Assembly (NCBI RefSeq): GCF_009905255.1
Contig: NZ_CP047602.1
Coordinates: 806,001-870,000, forward strand
Direction of reading: 5' to 3'
Origin: Thermoanaerobacterium aotearoense
GTDB lineage: Bacteria > Bacillota > Thermoanaerobacteria > Thermoanaerobacterales > Thermoanaerobacteraceae
DNA length: 64,000 nucleotides
Shown: positions 51,155-61,457 of the stretch, one piece after another
How positions within the stretch are numbered: the first letter of the stretch is position 1
Layout: the number at the start of each line of letters is the position of its first letter
Position numbers and translations under genes: made by a program
The notes under the pieces: generated by a model
What the model saw: the letters and a program-made list of their open reading frames with translations, nothing else
What the model was told of the DNA's origin: nothing
Databases searched by the model: none

Positions 51155-51733
51155 CTATTTGAGATTATCAAGAGCGATGTTTAGTTCTAATACATTTACT
51201 CTTGGTTCTCCCAATATGCCTAATTGTCTCCCTGCAATATGTTCATTAACAAGATTTTTTAATTTTTCTTCAGATATACCACGAGCTTTGGCTATCCTTG
51301 GTATTTGCATAAGGGCAGCATCGATACTTATGTCTGGGTCAAGACCGCTTGCCGATGATGTAATAAGGTCGGATGGGATGGCGGTGTTTGATTTAAGACC
51401 ATTCTCTTTTCTGACTTGCTGCGCAAGTTTTTCAGCTTTTTCAATTAGCAACTTATTTGTAGGACCAAGGTTTGAAGCTGATGAGGACGTTGCATCATAG
51501 CCGGTTTCGCCGGCGGAAGATGGGCGCCCATGAAAATATTTTGGATCGCTAAATTGTTGACCTATTAAAGATGAGCCAATGACTTGGCCATCTTTGTAAA
51601 TCAGACTTCCATTTGCTTGATGTGGAAAAATTAACTGTGCTATTCCTGTAATAGTCAGTGGATATAGTAAACCTGTAAAGACAGAGAGCACTATAAGAAG
51701 CATTAAGCTTTTTAAAATGGCATTTTTGATCAT
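51155..51733 (-). CDS. kdpC: Potassium-transporting ATPase subunit KdpC
   Basis: 192 residues. One N-terminal membrane helix ('LKSLMLLIVLSVFTGLLYPL'), then 'QANGSLIYKDGQVIGSSLIG', 'YFHGRPSSAGETGYDATSSS' with 'ASNLGPTN', and 'DLITSSASGLDPDIS'. Stabilises the KdpFABC complex and aids ATP use by KdpB. Start at 51733 with AAGGAGAT upstream. Last gene of kdpFABC. Confidence 0.96.
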   Translation of the reverse strand: MIKNAILKSLMLLIVLSVFTGLLYPLTITGIAQLIFPHQANGSLIYKDGQVIGSSLIGQQFSDPKYFHGRPSSAGETGYDATSSSASNLGPTNKLLIEKAEKLAQQVRKENGLKSNTAIPSDLITSSASGLDPDISIDAALMQIPRIAKARGISEEKLKNLVNEHIAGRQLGILGEPRVNVLELNIALDNLK

Positions 51734-51764
51734 GTCTAATCTCCTTTCGGTATAATACACTTGA

Positions 51765-53801
51765 TTAGTGAACCAATCCTAAGAAAGTGATAATTATGTC
51801 TATTATTTTTATACCTACAAACGGTACTATAAGCCCACCTAATCCATATATAAGCATGTTTCGCTTAAAGATTGCAGCAGCACCCAGCGGTCTGTATTTT
51901 ACACCTTTTAATGCCAATGGAATAAGTGCAATTATAATAAGTGCATTAAAGATTATAGCCGATAAAACTGCGCTTTCAGGTGTTTTTAAATGCATGATGT
52001 TTAATACGCCTAATTGAGGATATGTAGCTGAAAACATAGCAGGTATTATGGCAAAATACTTTGCTACATCATTTGCGATGCTGAACGTAGTCAATGCACC
52101 ACGTGTCATAAGCAACTGTTTGCCGATCTCAACGACTGCTATTAATTTTGTAGGGCTTGAATCCAAGTCTACCATGTTTCCTGCTTCTTTAGCGGCCTGT
52201 GTTCCTGAATTCATAGCGACACCAACGTCTGCTTGAGCAAGTGCAGGAGCGTCGTTTGTGCCATCACCTGTCATTGCAACTAAATGCCCATTTGCTTGAT
52301 ATTCCTTTATAAGGCTAAGCTTTGTTTCGGGTTTTGCCTCTGCAACAAATTCGTCCACACCTGCTTCATCTGCAATAGCCTTTGCTGTCATTGGATTATC
52401 GCCTGTTATCATTACGGTTTTTATTCCCATTCTACGTAAATCAGCGAAGCGTTCTTTAATGCCGCCTTTAACTATGTCTTTTAGGTGTATTACACCTAAT
52501 ACTCTTTCATTTTCTGCTACTACCAAAGGAGTACCGCCATTTTGTGCAATCATTTTAACTGCGTTTAAAACTTCTTCAGGCATATTGCCGCCTTTTTCTT
52601 TAACATAATTTTCTATGGCATCTATAGCGCCTTTTCGTATTTCCTTATTGTTGTTTATATTTATTCCGCTCATGCGAGTCTTGGCTGTAAAAGGTATGAA
52701 TTCAACATTTAATTCTTTTAAATTGTGCTCTCTTATACCGTATTTGTCTTTTGCTAAAACTACAATGCTTCTGCCTTCTGGTGTTTCATCGGATAAAGAG
52801 GACATTTGAGCAGCCATTGCCAATTCATTTTCTGTCACGCCTGGAGCAGGAATAAATTCTGTAGCCATTCTATTGCCAAATGTGATTGTACCTGTTTTAT
52901 CCAGTAAAAGCACATCTACGTCACCTGCAGCTTCAACGGCGCGACCAGACATAGCCAATATATTCTTTTTTATGAGCCTGTCCATCCCTGCTATGCCAAT
53001 TGCACTTAGCAGTCCTCCTATTGTGGTCGGTATAAGACATACAAGCAATGCAATGAGGGTTGGAATTGATATTTTTGTTCCCGAATAAATCGCATAAGGC
53101 TCAATTGTAACTGTGGCTAAAAGCAGTATTATAGTGAGCCCTATAAGCATAATCGTCAATGCAATCTCATTTGGCGTCTTTTGCCTTTTTGCACCTTCTA
53201 CAAGGCTTATCATTTTATCAAGAAATGATTCGCCTGGATCTGAAGAGATTTTTACTTTTATCCAGTCTGATAGGACTTTTGTACCAGCGGTTACAGAGCT
53301 TCTGTCACCTCCAGATTCTCTTATGACAGGTGCAGACTCACCAGTAATTGCACTTTCGTCTACAGATGCTACACCTTCAATTACCTCTCCGTCGCCTGGT
53401 ATTATATCGCCAGCTTCAACCAAGACAATGTCACCTTTTTTAAGAGTAGAGCCTAACACTACCTCAGTTTTATTCCCTATTAATTTTTTCGCTTTTATAT
53501 CTTTTCTTGTCTTCCTCAGCGCATCAGCTTGAGCCTTACCTCTGCCTTCAGCTAAAGATTCTGCAAAATTTGCAAACAATATGGTAAACCACAGCCAAAT
53601 TGAGATTTGCAAGTCAAAATTTCTTTCAGCACTTTTGCCTATGAAGTCCATGATCGTTATTATAGTCGTCAATATTGAACCTATTTCAACGATAAACATT
53701 ACAGGATTTCGGAAAAGTGTTGCAGGATTTAATTTTTTAAAAGCATTTTTAATGAGTTCTTTACTATTTATATTCATTCGCGTAGATTCTTTTTTGCTCA
53801 T
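51765..53801 (-). CDS. kdpB: Potassium-transporting ATPase ATP-binding subunit KdpB
   Basis: 678 residues, P-type ATPase. '[20 protein letters not shown]' (TGES), phosphorylation site DKTGT in '[20 protein letters not shown]', ATP-binding '[17 protein letters not shown]', and '[20 protein letters not shown]'. Hydrolyses ATP to drive K+ movement through KdpA. Start at 53801 with GGAGGTATT. It begins 17 bases after kdpA. Confidence 0.97.
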   Translation of the reverse strand: MSKKESTRMNINSKELIKNAFKKLNPATLFRNPVMFIVEIGSILTTIITIMDFIGKSAERNFDLQISIWLWFTILFANFAESLAEGRGKAQADALRKTRKDIKAKKLIGNKTEVVLGSTLKKGDIVLVEAGDIIPGDGEVIEGVASVDESAITGESAPVIRESGGDRSSVTAGTKVLSDWIKVKISSDPGESFLDKMISLVEGAKRQKTPNEIALTIMLIGLTIILLLATVTIEPYAIYSGTKISIPTLIALLVCLIPTTIGGLLSAIGIAGMDRLIKKNILAMSGRAVEAAGDVDVLLLDKTGTITFGNRMATEFIPAPGVTENELAMAAQMSSLSDETPEGRSIVVLAKDKYGIREHNLKELNVEFIPFTAKTRMSGININNNKEIRKGAIDAIENYVKEKGGNMPEEVLNAVKMIAQNGGTPLVVAENERVLGVIHLKDIVKGGIKERFADLRRMGIKTVMITGDNPMTAKAIADEAGVDEFVAEAKPETKLSLIKEYQANGHLVAMTGDGTNDAPALAQADVGVAMNSGTQAAKEAGNMVDLDSSPTKLIAVVEIGKQLLMTRGALTTFSIANDVAKYFAIIPAMFSATYPQLGVLNIMHLKTPESAVLSAIIFNALIIIALIPLALKGVKYRPLGAAAIFKRNMLIYGLGGLIVPFVGIKIIDIIITFLGLVH

Positions 53802-53818
53802 AATTAATACCTCCATGG

Positions 53819-55525
53819 TTAGAACAATTTTCCAGCATTCATCAGCAATTGTTCAATTATTGGACCTAAAGAAAGAGCCGGGAAAAATGTCAAAGCGCCA
53901 ATTATCAGCACTATTCCTACTAAAAGCACTGAAAATAATGCATTGTCGGTAGGAAATGTCCCTACACTGACAGGAACAACCTTTTTATTTGCCAAACTTC
54001 CTGCAATGGCCAGTGCTGGTATGATTACGCCAAACCTACCAATAATCATTGCGATTGAGGTGATTAAATTGTAAAAAAGTGTGTTAGAGTTAAGTCCGGC
54101 AAAAGCACTTCCATTATTTCCTGTTGTCGAAGCAAAAGCGTACAATATTTCGCTTAAACCATGTGGACCATGGTTTAGCAGGACACTTGTACCAGTTTTT
54201 GTAACCGATGCAATAGCACTTCCTATAAGTATTGTGGAAGCTGGTATTATGATGGCCAATATTGACATCTTCATCTCGTATGATTCTATTTTTTTGCCGA
54301 TGTATTCAGGTGTTCGCCCTACCATAAGACCTACAATAAAAACTGCTAAAAAAGCATCTATTAGCATTGAATAAAGCCCGGAGCCAACACCTCCAAATAT
54401 GACTTCTCCAAGCATTATTTGAAGCATTGGTATTAGTCCGCCTAAAGGTGTCATGCTGTCTAAAGAAGAATTTACGGCGCCACAAGAAGCGGCTGTCGTG
54501 ACTGTTGAGAATAATGAAGAACCAGCTATTCCAAATCTGACTTCTTTTCCTTCCATGGCAGATGGACCAGTTATATTTATATGGCTTATGATTGGATTGC
54601 CGGTTTTTTCCGAATAATATGTTGTCCCTAACATGATGACAAATAAAATAAGCATGGCACTAAAGATAGCCCATCCTTGTCTTGTGTTTTTCACCATTTT
54701 ACCAAATGCATATGGCAATGAAGCTGGTATAGCAAGTATTGCCAGCATTTCTAACATATTTGTAAGTGGCGTTGGGTTTTCAAAAGGATGTGCGGAATTT
54801 GCACCAAAAAAGCCTCCGCCGTTTGTTCCCAGCATTTTAATTGCTTCCTGAGAAGCCACAGGACCCATTGCTATGACTTGCTTTAGACCTTCTAATGTAT
54901 GTACTCTAATATAGCTGCTAAAGTTTTGTATTACGCCCTGTTGTGCAAGGATTAAAGAAAGAATTAATGAAAGAGGCAAAAAAATCCATATTATTGATCT
55001 TGTGATGTCCACCCAAAAATTGCCTATGTCTTTTGTGGAATGTCGCATTATGCCTCTAATTAAAGCAATTGCAACAGAAAGACCAGTAGCAGCAGACAAA
55101 AAGTTCTGAACCGTAAATCCTAACATTTGTGTCAAGTAACTTACGGTTGTTTCACCATTGTACGCTTGCCAGTTTGTGTTTGTTACAAAGCTTACTGCTG
55201 TGTTTAAAGCAAGATGCCATGATGAAATTCCAGGTAGTTTTTGAGGATTTAATGGCAATTTGCCCTGCGATACGAGTAAAATAAAGAGAAATATCATGCC
55301 TAAAAAATTAAATATAACCAGCGACAAAGCATATTCCTTCCAATTCATTTCATGGCTTTCATCTATGCCTGTAATTTTGTAGACAAATTTTTCGATTGGT
55401 TTTGCCACAAAATCAAAGAATGTATGCTGATTCGTAAATACCTTTGCTATATACGAACCAAGTGGAATTGTAATTATCACTAAAAGACATATAAATATTA
55501 GCATTTGTAAAATATCATATATCAT
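53819..55525 (-). CDS. kdpA: Potassium-transporting ATPase K+-binding subunit KdpA
   Basis: 568 residues, about 10 membrane helices. Selectivity-filter loops include '[20 protein letters not shown]', '[20 protein letters not shown]', '[20 protein letters not shown]' and '[14 protein letters not shown]'. High-affinity K+ channel-like subunit. GGAGGATTAGT precedes the start. Confidence 0.97.
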   Translation of the reverse strand: MIYDILQMLIFICLLVIITIPLGSYIAKVFTNQHTFFDFVAKPIEKFVYKITGIDESHEMNWKEYALSLVIFNFLGMIFLFILLVSQGKLPLNPQKLPGISSWHLALNTAVSFVTNTNWQAYNGETTVSYLTQMLGFTVQNFLSAATGLSVAIALIRGIMRHSTKDIGNFWVDITRSIIWIFLPLSLILSLILAQQGVIQNFSSYIRVHTLEGLKQVIAMGPVASQEAIKMLGTNGGGFFGANSAHPFENPTPLTNMLEMLAILAIPASLPYAFGKMVKNTRQGWAIFSAMLILFVIMLGTTYYSEKTGNPIISHINITGPSAMEGKEVRFGIAGSSLFSTVTTAASCGAVNSSLDSMTPLGGLIPMLQIMLGEVIFGGVGSGLYSMLIDAFLAVFIVGLMVGRTPEYIGKKIESYEMKMSILAIIIPASTILIGSAIASVTKTGTSVLLNHGPHGLSEILYAFASTTGNNGSAFAGLNSNTLFYNLITSIAMIIGRFGVIIPALAIAGSLANKKVVPVSVGTFPTDNALFSVLLVGIVLIIGALTFFPALSLGPIIEQLLMNAGKLF

Positions 55526-55546
55526 ACTAATCCTCCCTGATACTTA

Positions 55547-55636
55547 TCATAATTCATCAGCTTTTAATAACATGTAAACCAGATAAAAAAGTATCACAAG
55601 TGATATTATGCCACCTAAAGTAAATTCAATATTCAT
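55547..55636 (-). CDS. kdpF: KdpF small subunit
   Basis: 29 residues: MNIEF, then a single hydrophobic helix 'LGGIISLVILFYLVYMLL' and 'KADEL'. Length, sequence style and place (first gene before kdpA) match KdpF, which stabilises the complex. GGAGGAGTTGGCA precedes the ATG at 55636. Confidence 0.85.
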   Translation of the reverse strand: MNIEFTLGGIISLVILFYLVYMLLKADEL

Positions 55637-55691
55637 TGCCAACTCCTCCTTAAAAAATAAAATAAAATAGTTTGCTTTTAGGCATGAGTAA

Positions 55692-55741
55692 ATTATAATA
55701 CAGGGGAAAATAAAACAAAAGTTTCATTAAATTTTCATTAA
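55692..55741 (-). promoter_or_regulatory. kdpF promoter with 11-bp-spaced direct repeat (response regulator site)
   Basis: On the minus strand TATAAT lies at 55697-55692. The -35 position is poor (TTTTGT, 55720-55715). Immediately upstream, TTTCATTAA occurs twice on the plus strand, 55722-55730 and 55733-55741, an 11-bp period. A weak -35 with an 11-bp direct repeat next to it is the layout used by OmpR/PhoB-type activators such as KdpE. No kdpE lies in the window. Confidence 0.55.
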
Positions 55742-55908
55742 AAAATTATCCATATTATCAAATCCCTTTATATTAAATTATCTCACTAATACACATAATT
55801 ATCACATTTTTTCGCGTTTTTTCGTAAGAATCCTTTATTGACTTTATATTTTCTGAAAATTATACTTTAACTATTAAGAATTGAAGCGTATGTAGGTAGG
55901 TGTATTTA

Positions 55909-57741
55909 ATGCTTAAGACGTTAAAAGGCAAGATATCGATTGTGTATTTGGTGCTTGTCGTACTGGTATTGATAGTCGGAATAATATCTGGCATTAATAT
56001 GTATTATCTTAGTAAAACTATAGATGGTTTAATGATTGACAACTATAAAAGCATAAAAGCTGTCAATTTGATGAATGAGGAGTTAGAAAATCAAAACAAT
56101 GCCATACTGACATTTATATATGAAGACAGGCAAACCGCTATAAAGCAGTTTAATCAAGACAATTCGGTGTTTTACAATTGGTACAATGTAGAAGCAAACA
56201 ATATAACAGAAAAAAATGAAGGCAAATATGTTGATGAGATAAAAAATGCGTATGTGGATTTTACGACAAGCGTTTCATATTTGCAAGGGATGCCACCAAA
56301 CGATAAAGTTGGCATGTTGAACTATTATAATACGAAGATAAAGCCTAATTATGAACATATAAAAGATCTATTAAATTCCCTTGCAAAATTAAACGAAGAC
56401 GCTATGTTCAAAAAAAAGACTAATGCGACGTTGGATGCAAAAAATTCAATGTACACAATTTTGTTAGTTACACTTTTAGCAGCTATTTTTGGATTCATAA
56501 TATCTTTAATATTTACCAATAGATTTTTAAAGCCAATGGAATATTTGATAAAATCTATAAGAGAAGTAAAAGAAGGGGAACTTGACCAAGTTATATCAAT
56601 TAAGACGGATGATGAATTGGGTAAATTAGCAGTAGAATTTAATAACATGATAAAAAGACTTAAGCAATATGAAGAAAGTCAATTAGGCAAAATAATCGAT
56701 GAACGCAACAAGACATTGTCTATAGTAAAAAGTATAAATGACCCTTTGTTAGTGCTTAATTCAGATTATAAAATAATATTATTAAATGGTGCGGCAGAAG
56801 AGTTATTTGGAATCGAAGAGAAAAATGCACTTGATAAGCATTTTCTTCTTTCTGTTAAGGACGAAAAACTTTTTGAGCAAATAAATGCGATTGTTGATTC
56901 GAAATTTAATATTAACAAGGTTGAACAAGTTAAATACGGTGATAAGTACTACGATGTTACAATCACTCCAATAAAAAATTACAAATCTGAAATATCAGAT
57001 ATGCTGTTAGTTTTTCATAACATTACTGAGTTTAAGGAGTTGGATCAGGCAAAAGACGATTTCATATCGATAATTTCACATGAGTTCAAAACACCATTGA
57101 CATCTATAATGATGGGTACAAGCATGATTTTAGAAGAAAAAATAGGTATGATTAATGATAAACAAAGAAGCACACTCATTGCAATCGAAGAAGAAGGTGA
57201 AAAGCTTACTGAATTGGTTAATGAACTAATAGAGCTTACTAAGATTGAATCTGGCAAAGAGATGTACAATTTTAAGTGTTGTTCTATATTTGGAATAGTG
57301 CAAAATACTGTAAGGCCATTATATAATATAGCTAATGAAAAAGGTGTAAATCTTACTAATACAATTGACGAAGATATGCCATGCGTATATGCTGATCCAG
57401 AGAAAATAACGTGGGTCTTAAACAATCTTATAACTAATGCTTTGAAGTACACTGATGCAGGTGATGATATTACAATCAGTGCATTGCTTAATGGCGACTT
57501 CATGCAGATTTCTGTTAAAGATACTGGTGCAGGAATACCTAAAGAATATAAAGATAAAATTTTTGACAAGTTTTTTCACGTACAGAATGATGACGAATTT
57601 GAGATTAAAGGCACAGGATTGGGCCTTGCTGTCGTAAAAGAGATTGTAGAAGCACATGGTGGGAAAGTATGGTGTGAAAGCGATATAGATGTAGGAAGCA
57701 ATTTCATATTTACACTTCCTATATGCGATGAAAGAGGGTAA
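55909..57741 (+). CDS. Membrane sensor histidine kinase (HAMP-PAS-HisKA-HATPase)
   Basis: 610 residues. TM1 (about 7-29), an extracytoplasmic four-helix-type sensor (30-180, 'MNEELENQNNAILTFIYEDR'), TM2 (about 184-204), HAMP, PAS (about 270-385, 'SINDPLLVLNSDYKIILLNG'), HisKA with phospho-His in 'FISIISHEFKTPLTSIM', HATPase boxes 'VLNNLITNALKYT', 'VKDTGAGIPKEYKDKIF' and 'KGTGLGLAVVKEIVEAHGG'. It is divergent from kdpF and 6 bases before a receiver gene. The ATG at 55909 has TAGGTAGGTG upstream. It is not KdpD-like, so its signal is unknown. Confidence 0.9.
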   Translation: MLKTLKGKISIVYLVLVVLVLIVGIISGINMYYLSKTIDGLMIDNYKSIKAVNLMNEELENQNNAILTFIYEDRQTAIKQFNQDNSVFYNWYNVEANNITEKNEGKYVDEIKNAYVDFTTSVSYLQGMPPNDKVGMLNYYNTKIKPNYEHIKDLLNSLAKLNEDAMFKKKTNATLDAKNSMYTILLVTLLAAIFGFIISLIFTNRFLKPMEYLIKSIREVKEGELDQVISIKTDDELGKLAVEFNNMIKRLKQYEESQLGKIIDERNKTLSIVKSINDPLLVLNSDYKIILLNGAAEELFGIEEKNALDKHFLLSVKDEKLFEQINAIVDSKFNINKVEQVKYGDKYYDVTITPIKNYKSEISDMLLVFHNITEFKELDQAKDDFISIISHEFKTPLTSIMMGTSMILEEKIGMINDKQRSTLIAIEEEGEKLTELVNELIELTKIESGKEMYNFKCCSIFGIVQNTVRPLYNIANEKGVNLTNTIDEDMPCVYADPEKITWVLNNLITNALKYTDAGDDITISALLNGDFMQISVKDTGAGIPKEYKDKIFDKFFHVQNDDEFEIKGTGLGLAVVKEIVEAHGGKVWCESDIDVGSNFIFTLPICDERG

Positions 57742-57747
57742 TTATTT

Positions 57748-58329
57748 ATGAAGAAAGTTTTAGTTGCAGATGATACTAAGAATATTAGAATGCTTCTTAC
57801 TACTTGCCTTGAATCAGAAGGATATAATGTTATAACAGCTAAAGATGGTGAAGAGGCGCTTAAGATATTAAAAAATGGAGATGTGGAGCTTGCCTTTATA
57901 GATATTAAAATGCCAATTTTAAGCGGTACCGAAGTTTTAAGAAAGATAAGATCTTGTGGGATAACGACACCTGTCATAATAATAACGGCATTTGCCACGA
58001 TAAAAAATGCGATTGAGTGTACAAAATTAGGCGCAGTAGAATATATACAAAAACCATTTACTGTTAAAAGAGTTAAATCTGTATTAGAAAAAATGATTGA
58101 TGAACATGAGAAAATAAAAGAAAATGATACAAATAATTTGATACACAAAATAGAAAACTTAATTGATAATGATAACTTCATTGAAGCATTGGACATGCTT
58201 AAAAAGTCTAAGGTCAATCCAGATGATCCGAGATTTTACCTTTTGCACTATAAGATATACGATGGTTTAGGAGACAAAGAGATGTCTGATAAATTTTTGA
58301 AGGCATATAAAATTTTCAATGAAGGCTAA
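57748..58329 (+). CDS. Response regulator receiver with helical C-terminus, no DNA-binding domain
   Basis: 193 residues. The receiver (1-120) has the acidic pair in 'VLVADDTKN', phospho-acceptor Asp52 in 'AFIDIKMPILSG', Thr/Ala in 'IIITAFATIKN' and Lys in 'YIQKPF'. The last 70 residues are a helical repeat-like tail ('DNFIEALDMLKKSKVNPDDP'), not an HTH. Output is probably by protein contact, for example with the following REC-PAS-GGDEF protein or another regulator. Cotranscribed with the kinase. Confidence 0.88.
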   Translation: MKKVLVADDTKNIRMLLTTCLESEGYNVITAKDGEEALKILKNGDVELAFIDIKMPILSGTEVLRKIRSCGITTPVIIITAFATIKNAIECTKLGAVEYIQKPFTVKRVKSVLEKMIDEHEKIKENDTNNLIHKIENLIDNDNFIEALDMLKKSKVNPDDPRFYLLHYKIYDGLGDKEMSDKFLKAYKIFNEG

Positions 58330-58452
58330 AGTATAAAATTATAAGGTCGTCTTATGTCAAATTATTGTGCTTTTGGTTAAATAGTGTATAATATCATTAA
58401 GAAAAATTTTCACTATATGAGTATTTGTAGACTAGATTGGTGGGGGTACTTG

Positions 58453-60465
58453 ATGATGAAGGCTATTTATCCAAAAGAAATTTTAATTGTAGAAGACAGT
58501 AGACTTAACGCACAAGTAACGGCAGATATTTTAAAAAGGTATGGATACAAGGTTGAAATAGTATTTTCGGGGGAAAAGGCTATTGAAAAAGTAATAAGCA
58601 GTGAAAAAAGTCCAGATTTGATTTTGATGGATATTGAGCTTAGTGGAAAGATTGATGGCATAGACGCTGCAAAAATGATTGGTCAGCATAAAGACATTCC
58701 AATTATATTCTTGACTGCTAATGCCGATAGAAACATAATGGGGAAAATAAAATCTGTTTCGGCGTATGGTTACATTTTAAAAGGTGTAGATGAAAGTGTC
58801 ATTATTTCTCAGATCGAGATGGCTTTTAATTTGTATGAGGCCAGGAATGAAATCAAAAACAGAGAAGAAATGTTTCATAGCATGTTTGAAAACCATGATG
58901 TAACTATGATGTTGATTGATGCTGAATCAGGTCATATAGTTTATGCGAATAGAACTGCTTGCGAATTTTGCAGATATCCTAAAGATATTGTACAAAACAT
59001 GGATATTAGAGAAGTTGCGGATTTTTTTAGTGTAGATGGATATGAAAGCTGTTGGAAAATGCTTAAAAAAGGCTGTAACCCATGCGTATGCATTCAAAGT
59101 GAAGTTGATGGAAGTAAAAAAATAGTAAATGCGTATTCAACAATTATAGATTATCAAGATAAGAAATTAATTCATCTAATAGTATTTGATATAACTGAAG
59201 AATGGGAAATCAAAAGAAAACTTGAATTTTACAGAAAGCTTTTTGAGGATTCTCTAAATGAAATTTATATATTTCATGCTGAAACTTTAAAGTTTATTTT
59301 TGTAAATCGTGGAGCAAGGAATAATTTAGGTTATTCTGGGGAAGAACTCAAAGAAATGACTCCTGTTGATATAAAGGTAGAATTTACGCTGCAAAGTTTT
59401 AAAGAGTTTCTAGAACCCCTTTTAAATGGCAAGCAGATGCAATTAAATATTGAAACGATGCACAGAAGAAAAGATGGTTCACTATATCCGGTGGGAATCC
59501 ATATAGAGCTTATGGAGTATGATGGCGAAAAAGTCTTTGTAGCATTTGTAGCTGATTTGACAGAACAAAGGAAAATTGAGAATGATCTTATGGAGAAAAA
59601 TGAGATTTTAAATACTATAACTGCTTATGCCGGTGATGCTATTATAATGATTGATGGGTATGGAAAGGTTACTTTTTGGAATCCGGCGGCAGAAAGAATA
59701 CTGGGTTATTCAAAAGATGAAATATTAGGTAAAGAGTTGCATACATTTATGATATTAGATGAACAATTGTATAGTTCTTACAAGAAGGCAATTGATAAAT
59801 TTCGTCAAAGCGGTGAAGGAAGCATCGTTGGGAAAACAGTTGAAATGAAGACTGTACATAAGAAGGGCTATGAAATAGATATAGAGCTTTCACTTTCTGT
59901 TGTTAAAATAAATGGATCATGGCATGCGATAGGAATTATACGCGATATTAGCGACCGCAAAAAATTTGAAGAATTGCTTTATTTGAGATCAGTCACTGAT
60001 CCACTTACGGGTATATACAATAGGCGTTTCTTTATGGATATGCTTGAAAAAGAGGTAGAAATGACAAAAAGGAATAAAAAGCCTTTTTCGCTTATCATGT
60101 TTGATCTGGATCATTTTAAAAATGTCAATGATTATTTTGGACATTCAGCAGGTGATATGGTACTAAAAAGAGTTGTTGAAATTGTAAAAGAAAGAATACG
60201 CAAAACCGATTGCTTTGCTAGATGGGGTGGAGAAGAATTTATCATCCTTTTGCCTGAGACTTCTTTGATTAATGTTTCAGATATAGCAGAAGAAATGAGA
60301 CTTAAGATCAGCACTACAAGATTTGACGATGTTGGTAATGTTACAGCAAGTTTTGGAGCGACTGATTTTAAAGAAAATGATAATATTGATACAGTCCTCT
60401 TAAGATTAGATAATATGCTTTATGAAGCGAAAAATAATGGGCGAAACTGCGTTTGGGTTGGGTAA
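58453..60465 (+). CDS. REC-PAS-PAS-PAS diguanylate cyclase
   Basis: 670 residues. Receiver (about 8-130, 'ILIVEDSRLNAQVTADIL', Asp in 'LILMDIELSGK'), three PAS domains (about 140-250, 260-380, 385-505; e.g. 'IIMIDGYGKVTFWNPAAERI') and a GGDEF domain (about 510-670) with 'DPLTGIYNRRFFMDML' and an active-site GGEEF in 'RWGGEEFIILLPE'. It makes c-di-GMP from GTP when activated. The start at 58453 follows GGTGGGGG; an in-frame upstream extension has no ribosome site. Confidence 0.9.
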   Translation: MMKAIYPKEILIVEDSRLNAQVTADILKRYGYKVEIVFSGEKAIEKVISSEKSPDLILMDIELSGKIDGIDAAKMIGQHKDIPIIFLTANADRNIMGKIKSVSAYGYILKGVDESVIISQIEMAFNLYEARNEIKNREEMFHSMFENHDVTMMLIDAESGHIVYANRTACEFCRYPKDIVQNMDIREVADFFSVDGYESCWKMLKKGCNPCVCIQSEVDGSKKIVNAYSTIIDYQDKKLIHLIVFDITEEWEIKRKLEFYRKLFEDSLNEIYIFHAETLKFIFVNRGARNNLGYSGEELKEMTPVDIKVEFTLQSFKEFLEPLLNGKQMQLNIETMHRRKDGSLYPVGIHIELMEYDGEKVFVAFVADLTEQRKIENDLMEKNEILNTITAYAGDAIIMIDGYGKVTFWNPAAERILGYSKDEILGKELHTFMILDEQLYSSYKKAIDKFRQSGEGSIVGKTVEMKTVHKKGYEIDIELSLSVVKINGSWHAIGIIRDISDRKKFEELLYLRSVTDPLTGIYNRRFFMDMLEKEVEMTKRNKKPFSLIMFDLDHFKNVNDYFGHSAGDMVLKRVVEIVKERIRKTDCFARWGGEEFIILLPETSLINVSDIAEEMRLKISTTRFDDVGNVTASFGATDFKENDNIDTVLLRLDNMLYEAKNNGRNCVWVG

Positions 60466-60479
60466 TTTAAAAACAAAAG

Positions 60480-60518
60480 AGAAAGTTGGTTTAATTGGTT
60501 AACCTGCTTTCTTTTTTT
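60480..60518 (+). terminator. Terminator after the diguanylate cyclase gene
   Basis: AGAAAG and CTTTCT with an inner GGTT/AACC pairing, followed by seven T. Confidence 0.7.
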
Positions 60519-60662
60519 AATATGTGCCTGGCATAGGCAGTAACTTGGTGGTGACGCTGTGGGCTTGGCATTGTGAACTACTAGCTGAACTGCAGTGATG
60601 TCCAGCATGAAGTGGAACATAAAGAAAGAGGTAAGCAAAATCTCGATCTGATACAGTTTTAT
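60519..60662. other. Unexplained GC-richer intergenic segment
   Basis: Between the terminator and the DedA gene lies about 140 bases noticeably richer in G than the surroundings, with a small stem TGCCT-GGCAT-AGGCA (60525-60539) and no open frame with a ribosome site. It does not match an RNA family I can name. It may be a relic of a mobile element. Confidence 0.3.
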
Positions 60663-61247
60663 TTATCGCAAGAGCTTTCTAAAAAACTTTATCAACATAA
60701 ATAAAATTACAATTAGCAATAGCAATGCTAAGGAATATTTTTTTATTAAGTCAACAGCTATTTGCCATTTTTCACCGAGTAATAAACCTAAGCCTATGAA
60801 TGTAATACACCACAAAACTGATCCAATGAAATTCAATAAAGCATAGTTTTTGACTTTGATCATGTAAATGCCGCTTAAATAAGGTATAATGTGTCTTATG
60901 CCGGGGATAAATTTGCTGAAAATAATTAAAACCTCTCGATGTTTATCAAAAGAAATTTTTGTCTTATGGATTTTTTCTTTTGTGATGCCGAACTTAAGCA
61001 CAACTCCTTCACCGTATTTGAATGCTATAAACCACGCTACCATAGACCCTGTGAAAGTACCTGCTGTTGCGAATAATATTGAATAGATTATTGGTAAGAT
61101 AGAACTTTTTAGTTCTAAAAAGCCCATGAAAGCCATTACTGTTTCTCCAGGCACAAATGGCATTCCCAAATATTCAGCAGCAAGGCTTAAAAAAAGAATT
61201 GGATCCCCGTATTGCTTTAAGAGCGTAAATATAAAATTCTTAGGCAA
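60663..61247 (-). CDS. DedA family membrane protein
   Basis: 194 residues, about 4-5 membrane segments. 'AAEYLGMPFVPGETVMAFMG' start, and the family's conserved basic loop 'FSKFIPGIRHIIPYLSGIYM' (Arg and Pro) followed by 'FIGSVLWCITFIGLGLLLGE'. DedA/VTT proteins act in lipid scrambling and membrane homeostasis, including undecaprenyl phosphate recycling in several relatives. GGAGGAAAAAATT precedes the start at 61247. Confidence 0.9.
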   Translation of the reverse strand: MPKNFIFTLLKQYGDPILFLSLAAEYLGMPFVPGETVMAFMGFLELKSSILPIIYSILFATAGTFTGSMVAWFIAFKYGEGVVLKFGITKEKIHKTKISFDKHREVLIIFSKFIPGIRHIIPYLSGIYMIKVKNYALLNFIGSVLWCITFIGLGLLLGEKWQIAVDLIKKYSLALLLLIVILFMLIKFFRKLLR

Positions 61248-61363
61248 TTTTTTCCTCCATAAAGAATGTTATTGATCTGCAAAATATCCATTTTATCTTA
61301 TTTTACCACAGAATAAGAAAATTATCTAAATTATAATAATATTATTTTACTTTTAAAAATGCC

Positions 61364-61371
61364 TTATCGGC
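61364..61371 (-). promoter_or_regulatory. Possible divergent SigD-type -10 element
   Basis: GCCGATAA on the minus strand (TTATCGGC at 61364-61371), facing DedA. The -35 match at 15 bases is poor, so it may not be an active promoter. Its presence 55 bases from the perfect rightward copy is notable. Confidence 0.3.
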
Positions 61372-61398
61372 AATTAATAAAAAATTTGATGCTTTCTA

Positions 61399-61425
61399 TA
61401 AAAATTTTAAAAGTTTTGCCGATAA
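61399..61425 (+). promoter_or_regulatory. SigD (sigma-28) flagellar promoter
   Basis: TAAA (61399-61402), exactly 15 bases, then GCCGATAA (61418-61425). This matches the Bacillus/Clostridia SigD consensus (TAAA-N15-GCCGATAT) at 11 of 12 positions, 33 bases before the FliD-like gene. Confidence 0.85.
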
Positions 61426-61457
61426 AAGATTAAAAATGAGAGATTGGAGGTGACAAT

